A DNA stretch of 6,395 bases, from positions 1-6,395 of the forward strand of contig DGKN01000001.1 in the NCBI GenBank assembly GCA_002387005.1, in the 5' to 3' direction. The first letter of the stretch is position 1. The number at the start of each line of letters is the position of its first letter. A model generated the notes under the pieces. The model saw only the letters and a program-made list of their open reading frames with translations, was not told where the DNA came from and did not search any database. Positions 1-4,395 of this stretch are shown here, piece by piece. A program made the translations under genes and the position numbers. Source of the DNA: Propionibacteriaceae bacterium UBA4569. Lineage in GTDB: Bacteria; Actinomycetota; Actinomycetes; Propionibacteriales; Propionibacteriaceae.

Positions 1-133
1 CGACAGCGACACGGACGTCTGGAAGGCGATGGACGCCGGACTTGACCCGACGGCGGACGGATTTGGCGATAACCTCGCCTCACAGGCGAGAATGGTCACG
101 CCAGCGCCGTCCAAGATCCAGGAGGACCAGTGA
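1..133 (+). CDS. C-terminal end of probable Trp-biosynthesis-associated membrane protein (partial)
   Basis: Only the last 43 codons are in the window; the first complete codon starts at base 2 and the stop is TGA at 131-133. The visible tail is hydrophilic and contains DVWKAMDAGLDPT. To my recollection this resembles the conserved ending (W-x-A-x-D-x-G-x-DPT) of the actinobacterial 'trp region conserved hypothetical membrane protein' family (TIGR02234 / Trp_oprn_chp), whose members usually lie between trpE and trpC. The position agrees: it precedes an HGxxPAAW protein and trpC, and its stop overlaps the next start by four bases (GTGA). No membrane segment is visible, because those would lie upstream of base 1. 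The biochemical role of the family is not established. The reading frame is secure from the overlap and codon bias. The family assignment rests on a short tail plus context and is moderately sure. Confidence 0.68.
   Translation, partial: DSDTDVWKAMDAGLDPTADGFGDNLASQARMVTPAPSKIQEDQ
120..125 (+). promoter_or_regulatory. Strong Shine-Dalgarno for the HGxxPAAW gene
   Basis: A perfect AGGAGG lies four bases before the GTG at 130 and inside the last codons of the upstream gene. It supports the GTG start and the four-base overlap, and it suggests this small gene is initiated efficiently rather than only by coupled re-initiation. The spacing is somewhat short. Confidence 0.7.
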
Positions 134-396
134 ACACCGCGACGAACCAAAAGCGTCCGCAGCAGGCCGAGTATCACCACGGCCGCAGCCCCGCCGCCTG
201 GACCGGTTCCTTGGTCTGCATGCTCGGCTTCATCGTCGCAACCGTGGCCTTCGTGCTGCCCGGCCTTGGTGACAGCTCGACCATGTCCCCCTCGATGCCG
301 TTGCTGGGCCTCGGCGCAGCCCTGATCGCCATCGGCGCGATCGCGACGCTCGTGATGAAGAGCATGGGCTACGGCAATCCGCCGCGGGACCTGTGA
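130..396 (+). CDS. HGxxPAAW family small membrane protein
   Basis: This 88-residue protein has a short polar N-terminus, the signature HGRSPAAW at residues 17-24, and two hydrophobic stretches (about 25-45 and 57-77). The stretches are separated by a short Ser/Pro/Met-rich loop, and the C-terminal tail is short and polar. This is the build of the actinobacterial HGxxPAAW family (DUF6704), which is commonly encoded beside trpC. It is predicted to be an integral membrane hairpin with two transmembrane helices. No enzymatic motif is visible and the function is unknown. The GTG start at 130 is chosen because it overlaps the upstream stop as GTGA and has AGGAGG just before it. The 3' end overlaps trpC in the same GTGA manner, so the protein is almost certainly made together with the tryptophan enzymes. 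Family membership is well supported; any role in tryptophan metabolism is inferred from location only. Confidence 0.88.
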   Translation: MNTATNQKRPQQAEYHHGRSPAAWTGSLVCMLGFIVATVAFVLPGLGDSSTMSPSMPLLGLGAALIAIGAIATLVMKSMGYGNPPRDL

Positions 397-1190
397 GTTC
401 GCTGGACGGCACGGTTCTCGATCAGATCATCGCCGGGGTCCGTGAGGACCTCGCCCTGCGTCAGCACGCCACCAGCGTCGCCGAGCTGACCGAACTCGCT
501 GCGGCGCGTCCGACCGCACTGGACCCGATCCCGGCGATGCGGCGCGCCCCGCTGTCGGTGATCAGCGAGGTGAAGCGCTCCAGCCCGTCCAAGGGCGCGC
601 TGGCCGAGATCACCGACCCCGCCGAACTCGCCTCCCACTACCAGGCTGGCGGCGCGAGCGCCGTCTCCGTGCTCACCGAGCAGCGCCGCTTCGGCGGCAC
701 CATCGCCGACCTGGACGCCGTGCGTGAGCGTGTCACCATTCCCGTGCTCCGCAAGGACTTCGTCGTCGAGCCCTACCAGGTGCTCGAGGCTCGCGCCCAT
801 GGTGCCGACCTGGTGCTGCTCATCGTTGCGGCCCTGGACGACGCGCAACTGCGCGACCTGCACGACCAGATCACCGGCCTTGGCATGACACCGCTCGTAG
901 AGGTGCACACGCCCGAGGAGACCGAGCGAGCCCTCTCGTTGGGCGCCGAACTCGTCGGCGTCAACAACCGCAATCTCAAGACCCTCGACGTCGACCTGGC
1001 CCAGTTCGGCCGGCTGGCACCAATGCTGGGCGATGACATCGTCAAGGTCGCCGAGTCCGGGATCCTCACACCGGCGGACGCGGCGCTGGTGCACTCCCAG
1101 GGCGCGGACGTCGTGCTCGTCGGCGAGGCGCTGGTGCGAGACGGCGACCCGACCGCGGCCATTCGTGCCATGGTCGACGCGACGCGGTGA
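393..1190 (+). CDS. trpC: Indole-3-glycerol phosphate synthase
   Basis: This cytoplasmic enzyme closes the ring of carboxyphenylamino-deoxyribulose phosphate, releasing CO2 and water, to form indole-3-glycerol phosphate, the fourth conserved step of tryptophan synthesis. The 265 residues are the usual length for a stand-alone TrpC with one TIM barrel. Visible signatures are [11 protein letters not shown] (58-68, with Glu59 and Lys61), LRKDF (119-123, Lys121 as the likely general acid), LVEVH (168-172, Glu170), GVNNRNL (189-195, Asn191 and Arg193) and VAESGI (219-224, Glu221 and Ser222). Together these provide all the catalytic and phosphate-binding positions known from the Sulfolobus enzyme. 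There is no fused TrpF domain. The GTG start overlaps the previous stop by four bases and is preceded only by a weak GGGA three bases away, so translation probably depends on coupling. The gene is intact, and its codon use matches its neighbours. Confidence 0.97.
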   Translation: MSSLDGTVLDQIIAGVREDLALRQHATSVAELTELAAARPTALDPIPAMRRAPLSVISEVKRSSPSKGALAEITDPAELASHYQAGGASAVSVLTEQRRFGGTIADLDAVRERVTIPVLRKDFVVEPYQVLEARAHGADLVLLIVAALDDAQLRDLHDQITGLGMTPLVEVHTPEETERALSLGAELVGVNNRNLKTLDVDLAQFGRLAPMLGDDIVKVAESGILTPADAALVHSQGADVVLVGEALVRDGDPTAAIRAMVDATR

Positions 1191-1236
1191 GCGCCAACCG
1201 CCAGACCAGACAGCCTTCCCAACCTGTAAGGACGTC
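1191..1236 (+). other. 46-base trpC-trpB spacer
   Basis: This is the only gap of more than one base between the second membrane gene and lgt. It contains AAGGA at 1228-1232, four bases before the trpB ATG, and otherwise no clear hairpin, promoter or open frame. The small trpM-type gene that some Streptomyces carry between trpC and trpB is not present. The spacer means trpB is initiated from its own Shine-Dalgarno and not by overlap with trpC. Confidence 0.6.
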
Positions 1237-2526
1237 ATGACCCAGCCTGAATCCCAGTTCCCCGACCTGGGCGGCCACTACGACCAGTTCGGTGGACGAT
1301 TCGTCCCTGAGGCCCTGTTCGCGGCCCTGAACGAGCTGGACGAGGCCTTCACCTCCGCCCAGACCGACCCCGACTTCCAGGCCGAACTCGAACGCCTGCG
1401 GCGCGATTACGCCGGGCGTCCGACCCCGATCTGGCAGGCCGATCGGTTCAGCGAGCACTGCGGCAACGCGACGATCGTCCTCAAGCGCGAAGACCTGAAC
1501 CACACCGGCTCCCACAAGGTCAACAACGTGCTCGGCCAGGCCCTGCTGACCAAGCGGATGGGCAAGAAGCGCGTCATCGCCGAGACCGGCGCCGGTCAGC
1601 ACGGCGTCGCCACCGCCACCGCCGCGGCCCTGTTCGGGCTGGAGTGCCGGGTCTACATGGGCAAGGTCGACACCGAGCGCCAGGCCCTCAACGTCGCCCG
1701 GATGCAGATGCTCGGCGCGGAGGTCGTCGCCGTCGAGGCCGGTTCGATGACTCTCAAGGACGCGATGAACGAGGCGATGCGCGACTGGGTCACCAATGTG
1801 GACACCACCCACTACCTGATCGGCACCGTCGCGGGCCCCGCGCCCTTCCCGAAGCTGGTCAAGGAATACCAGCGCATCATCTCCACCGAGGCGCGCCAGC
1901 AGATGCTCGACCGCTACGGGCGCCTGCCCGATGCGGTCACGGCGTGCGTCGGCGGCGGTAGCAATGCGATGGGCATCTTCGCCGACTTCATCGACGACCC
2001 CGAGGTGGCTCTCTACGGCTTCGAGGCGGGCGGTGAGGGCATCGAGAGCGGGCGCCACGCCGCGACCATCACCCAGGGCGAGGTGGGCGTGCTGCACGGC
2101 ATGCGAACCTACGTGCTGATGGACGAGGACGGGCAGACGATCGAGTCGCACTCCATCAGTGCCGGCCTGGACTACCCCGGCGTCGGCCCCGAGCACTCCT
2201 TCCTGGCCGCGACCGGACGCGCCAAGTACGAGCCGGTCACCGATTCCGAGGCGATGGACGCACTGCGGCTGCTCAGCCGCACCGAGGGCATCATGCCCGC
2301 CATCGAGTCCGCCCACGGCGTCGCCGGCGCCCGTCGGCTGGCCCTCCAGCTCACCGAGGCCGACCCGAATGCCCGTCCGCTGATCCTGGTGAACATCTCC
2401 GGACGCGGTGACAAGGACGTCGACACGGCGATCAAGTACTTCGGCATCGACGGTTCGGTGGACGACGTGGCCGGCCGGATGGAGCAGCCCGCATCCACCA
2501 GCGAGGCCATGGGGGTCGAGAAGTGA
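1237..2526 (+). CDS. trpB: Tryptophan synthase beta chain
   Basis: TrpB is the PLP-dependent subunit that condenses indole, channelled from TrpA, with L-serine to give L-tryptophan. It works in the cytoplasm as an alpha2-beta2 complex. The 429-residue chain shows the canonical motifs: [11 protein letters not shown] (88-97), with Lys94 as the Schiff-base lysine; AETGAGQHG (115-123), with Glu116; the phosphate-binding loop [10 protein letters not shown] (237-246); [13 protein letters not shown] (308-320); and NISGRGDKD (386-394), with Ser388 expected at the pyridine nitrogen. It is a standard TrpB1 type. ATG at 1237 is preferred because AAGGA precedes it and [22 protein letters not shown] fits family N-termini; the frame is open further upstream but only through trpC. 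A polar tail of about 25 residues after the usual end (from about 405) makes it slightly long for the family. The stop overlaps trpA as GTGA, so the two partner subunits are translationally coupled. Confidence 0.98.
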   Translation: MTQPESQFPDLGGHYDQFGGRFVPEALFAALNELDEAFTSAQTDPDFQAELERLRRDYAGRPTPIWQADRFSEHCGNATIVLKREDLNHTGSHKVNNVLGQALLTKRMGKKRVIAETGAGQHGVATATAAALFGLECRVYMGKVDTERQALNVARMQMLGAEVVAVEAGSMTLKDAMNEAMRDWVTNVDTTHYLIGTVAGPAPFPKLVKEYQRIISTEARQQMLDRYGRLPDAVTACVGGGSNAMGIFADFIDDPEVALYGFEAGGEGIESGRHAATITQGEVGVLHGMRTYVLMDEDGQTIESHSISAGLDYPGVGPEHSFLAATGRAKYEPVTDSEAMDALRLLSRTEGIMPAIESAHGVAGARRLALQLTEADPNARPLILVNISGRGDKDVDTAIKYFGIDGSVDDVAGRMEQPASTSEAMGVEK

Positions 2527-3401
2527 GCACCAACTCCAGTGATGAGTCCCGCCTGGGCATCTCCGGCAGGGTGCTCGCGGGCGCCCGCGAACAGGGCCGC
2601 GCAGCACTGGTCGGCTACCTGCCGGTCGGCTACCCCGACGTCCCCGGCTCCATCGACGCGATGTGCGCGCTGGTCGAGGGCAGCAATGGCCGTGGTGTCG
2701 ACATGGTCGAGGTGGGCATGCCCTACTCCGACCCTGTGATGGACGGCCTGGCCATCCAGCACGCGACCACCCGGGCGCTGGAGCGCGGCGTCCGGACCTC
2801 CGACGTCTTCCGCGCGGTCGAGGCCGTCAGCACCGCCGGGGCCACCCCGGTCGTGATGATCTACTGGAACCTCGTCGACCGCTACGGCGTCGACCGCTTC
2901 GCGCGCGACCTGCGCAATGCCGGGGGAGCGGGGCTGATCACCCCCGACCTGACCCCCGACGAGGCCGGTGACTGGGTCACCGCGTCCGATGCCCACGGGC
3001 TGGACCGGATCTTCCTGGTCTCCCCGTCCTCGACCGATGAGCGCCTGGCCTCCACCATCGCCGCTTGCCGTGGCTGGGTCTATGCCACCGCCGTGATGGG
3101 AGTCACCGGCGCCCGCAAGACCACGTCCACAGCGGCGCCGATCCTGGTGGAACGCATCCGCCGGGTTGACCCGACCCTGCCCGTCGGCATCGGCCTCGGG
3201 GTCTCCAATGGCCAGCAGGCCGCCGAGCTTGTCGGTGTCGGGGACGCGGTGATCGTCGGCTCCGCGCTGGTCAACCACCTGCTTCGCAGCGAGGAGCAGG
3301 GCACCCGCGATCTGGCCCCCCTGCGGCAGCTGGTCGACGAACTCGCTGACGGTGTGCGCGGCGAGAGTTCCGTGAACACCATGGGTCGGGTCGAGGGCTG
3401 A
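2523..3401 (+). CDS. trpA: Tryptophan synthase alpha chain
   Basis: TrpA cleaves indole-3-glycerol phosphate to indole and glyceraldehyde 3-phosphate and passes indole through the tunnel to TrpB. At 292 residues it is slightly longer than the usual 260-270, mostly through a loose C-terminus (about 275-292). The catalytic pair is present: Glu63 in [11 protein letters not shown] (61-71) and Asp74 in VMDG. Also visible are [14 protein letters not shown] (113-126), ITPDL (139-143), FLVSPSS (164-170), the alphaL6-type loop segment [11 protein letters not shown] (188-198), and the phosphate site GIGLGVSNG (222-230) with VGSALV (245-250). It is a TIM barrel. The GTG start overlaps the trpB stop by four bases; upstream there is only a G-rich run (2511-2515), so coupling from trpB is the likely route of initiation and would help balance the two subunits. 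Confidence 0.97.
   Translation: MSTNSSDESRLGISGRVLAGAREQGRAALVGYLPVGYPDVPGSIDAMCALVEGSNGRGVDMVEVGMPYSDPVMDGLAIQHATTRALERGVRTSDVFRAVEAVSTAGATPVVMIYWNLVDRYGVDRFARDLRNAGGAGLITPDLTPDEAGDWVTASDAHGLDRIFLVSPSSTDERLASTIAACRGWVYATAVMGVTGARKTTSTAAPILVERIRRVDPTLPVGIGLGVSNGQQAAELVGVGDAVIVGSALVNHLLRSEEQGTRDLAPLRQLVDELADGVRGESSVNTMGRVEG
3393..3397 (+). promoter_or_regulatory. Shine-Dalgarno for lgt
   Basis: GAGGG lies in the last codons of trpA, five bases before the lgt ATG. It supports the ATG at 3403 as the start and shows that lgt can recruit ribosomes itself although it sits one base behind trpA. Confidence 0.55.
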
Positions 3402-3402
3402 C

Positions 3403-4269
3403 ATGCTGCTGTCGTTGCCGAGCCCCAGCTGGTCCGCCTTCCACCTCGGGCCGGTGACGATCCACGCCTATGCCCTGTGCATCCTGGCCGGCATTGCCGT
3501 GGCCTGGGCCTGGGGGACGCGACGATTCGTGGCCCGCGGCGGACAGGCCGAGACCTTCGAGAACATCACCGGTGTCGCGGTCGTCTTCGGCATCGTCGGC
3601 GCTCGGCTCTACCACGTCATCACCGACTACCAGCTCTATTTCGGGCCAGGGAGCAACCCGATCGACGCGCTCAAGATCTGGCAGGGTGGGCTGGGCATCT
3701 GGGGCGCTGTCGCGCTCGGTGCGCTGGGTGCGTGGGTCATGTGCCGGCGCAGTGGCCTGAGCTTCGGTGACTTCGCCGACGTGGTGGCCCCCACCCTGCT
3801 GGTGGCGCAGGCGATGGGTCGGCTCGGCAACTGGTTCAACCAGGAACTGTTCGGACGTCCCACCACCCTGCCCTGGGGGCTCGAGATCGACGCCGACCAT
3901 CGCCCGGCCGGCTTCACGCAGTACGCCACCTTCCACCCGACCTTCCTCTACGAGCTGGTGTGGAACCTCGCCGGTGCCGCTTTCCTGGTCTGGGCCGAGC
4001 GCCGCTGGAAGCTGGGCTGGGGACGACTGTTCGCGCTGTACGTGATCGTCTACTGCTTCGGACGGTTGTGGGTCGAGCGGCTGCGCATCGACACGGTCAA
4101 CACCATCGGCGGGCTGCGTCTCAACGAGGACACTTCCGTGGTCGTCTTCCTGATCGGTCTGGTGCTGTTCATGTGGATCGGACGCCGCCACGGCGCGCGT
4201 CGCAACCGGCCCTTCGCCAGACCTGCCGAGGGTTCGTCCGAACAGCGGGACCCCCGTCTCGCACAGTGA
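3403..4269 (+). CDS. lgt: Prolipoprotein diacylglyceryl transferase
   Basis: Lgt transfers diacylglyceryl from phosphatidylglycerol to the lipobox cysteine of prolipoproteins in the cytoplasmic membrane, the first step of lipoprotein maturation. The 288 residues show about seven hydrophobic segments (near 17-38, 55-75, 95-115, 125-138, 180-200, 206-222 and 245-262) and a basic, polar cytoplasmic-type tail. Diagnostic motifs are GARLYHVI (66-73), WQGGLGIWG (93-101), the family signature GRLGNWFNQE (139-148) with the essential-type Arg140, HPTFLYE (178-184), and FGRLWVERLR (219-228). The residue equivalent to E. coli His103 in the HGG motif is Gln94; to my knowledge such replacements are common outside proteobacteria, so activity is still expected. 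The gene starts one base after trpA. This trpA-lgt linkage is frequent in actinobacteria and probably reflects shared transcription, not a shared pathway. Confidence 0.97.
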   Translation: MLLSLPSPSWSAFHLGPVTIHAYALCILAGIAVAWAWGTRRFVARGGQAETFENITGVAVVFGIVGARLYHVITDYQLYFGPGSNPIDALKIWQGGLGIWGAVALGALGAWVMCRRSGLSFGDFADVVAPTLLVAQAMGRLGNWFNQELFGRPTTLPWGLEIDADHRPAGFTQYATFHPTFLYELVWNLAGAAFLVWAERRWKLGWGRLFALYVIVYCFGRLWVERLRIDTVNTIGGLRLNEDTSVVVFLIGLVLFMWIGRRHGARRNRPFARPAEGSSEQRDPRLAQ

Positions 4270-4274
4270 ACTGT
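4263..4274. repeat. Short palindrome across the lgt stop codon
   Basis: ACAGT-GA-ACTGT forms perfect five-base arms around a two-base centre, and the lgt TGA stop lies inside it. It partly overlaps the GTCAC half-site that begins at 4273. It could be an operator half or simply chance; the loop is too small for a good RNA hairpin and no T-run follows. Confidence 0.3.
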
Positions 4275-4288
4275 CACACAGAAGTAAC
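4273..4288 (+). promoter_or_regulatory. Candidate GlnR box upstream of gltB
   Basis: GTCAC, six bases, then GTAAC matches the a-site/b-site pattern reported for the actinobacterial nitrogen regulator GlnR (about GTnAC-n6-GAAAC, with variation in the second half). Only one such pair is visible; a second pair at the next helical turn is not recognisable. Its position in front of a nitrogen-assimilation gene fits the expected regulon. It would overlap or sit just upstream of the -35 region of the promoter proposed here, so the sign of regulation cannot be told. Confidence 0.42.
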
Positions 4289-4304
4289 ACGGCGCGCGTA
4301 TTTT
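4275..4304 (+). promoter_or_regulatory. Weak sigma-70-type promoter candidate for gltB
   Basis: TATTTT at 4299-4304 is the best -10 candidate in the gap. The best-fitting -35 hexamer, CACACA at 4275-4280, matches only the last three consensus bases, with an 18-base spacer. A start near 4310-4312 would put the transcript's 5' end at the base of the first leader hairpin. The poor -35 is compatible with an activator-dependent promoter. This is a proposal from sequence inspection only. Confidence 0.35.
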
Positions 4305-4314
4305 TCCTTCGCCC

Positions 4315-4356
4315 GGCACCCGGGCGTCGACACCTCGACTCTCGGCGGGCACCCGG
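4315..4356 (+). repeat. Nine-base direct repeat in the gltB leader
   Basis: GGCACCCGG occurs at 4315-4323 and again at 4348-4356, with 33 bases between starts. Each copy forms part of a different proposed hairpin (H1 and H3), so the two copies could also exchange pairing partners and allow alternative folds. The repeat is exact but short and GC-rich. Confidence 0.5.
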
Positions 4357-4384
4357 CTGCGCCGGTACCCGTCCCCCTCCTGAT

Positions 4385-4389
4385 GGGAG
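4385..4389 (+). promoter_or_regulatory. Shine-Dalgarno for gltB
   Basis: GGGAG lies six bases before the ATG at 4396. It fixes the gltB start and is the segment that would be covered by the last leader helix (pairing with 4377-4381). Confidence 0.7.
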
Positions 4390-4395
4390 CACACC

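Larger units (their letters stand above)
4311..4389 (+). promoter_or_regulatory. Candidate structured leader RNA of gltB with masked Shine-Dalgarno
   Basis: Four consecutive helices can be drawn. H1 pairs 4311-4316 with 4320-4325 (GCCCGG/CCGGGC, loop CAC). H2 pairs 4326-4330 with 4335-4339 (GTCGA/TCGAC, loop CACC). H3 pairs 4344-4349 with 4368-4373 (one G-U) and, after a small internal loop, 4353-4357 with 4361-4365 (CCGGC/GCCGG, loop TGC). H4 pairs 4377-4381 with 4385-4389 (CTCCT/GGGAG, one G-U), which would occlude the gltB ribosome-binding site. H1 and H2 abut without a spare base. The arrangement suggests control of translation. I do not recognise it as a named riboswitch class. High GC makes short stems cheap by chance, so this remains a candidate. 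Confidence 0.38.
4270..4395 (+). other. lgt-gltB intergenic region with probable gltB promoter and leader
   Basis: This is the only sizeable non-coding stretch in the window (126 bases). From 5' to 3' it holds a GTCAC-n6-GTAAC element, a short AT-rich patch (TATTTTT) in otherwise GC-rich sequence, three consecutive inverted repeats, and a purine-rich Shine-Dalgarno before the gltB ATG. No open frame of substance and no terminator with a T-run after a stem are seen. The change in pathway between lgt and gltB, together with this gap, suggests that gltB has its own promoter, although read-through from the trp-lgt unit is not excluded. Confidence 0.6.

Noticed and set aside
42..272. Plus-strand frame starting with an Arg-rich sequence.
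   Set aside because: It overlaps the well-supported upstream tail and the HGxxPAAW gene in another frame and has Arg/Pro-rich shadow composition.
1033..1236. In-frame upstream extension of trpB.
   Set aside because: The added residues would come from out-of-frame trpC sequence. TrpB family N-termini and the AAGGA before 1237 point to the later ATG.
1066..2607. Minus-strand open frame of 513 codons opposite trpB.
   Set aside because: It is a shadow of trpB, with no recognisable domain and composition typical of antisense translation of high-GC genes. The same applies to minus-strand frames at 369-1238 and 2172-3404.
4299..4305. TATTTTT run as the T-tract of an intrinsic terminator for lgt.
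   Set aside because: No stable stem directly precedes it on the plus strand; GGCGCGCG is self-complementary but has no loop. The good stems come after the run, which fits a promoter -10 better.
4311..4325. GCCCGG-CAC-CCGGGC as a rho-independent terminator.
   Set aside because: No T-run follows the stem. GC-only terminators exist in actinobacteria, so some attenuation is possible, but the sequence alone does not support a terminator call.
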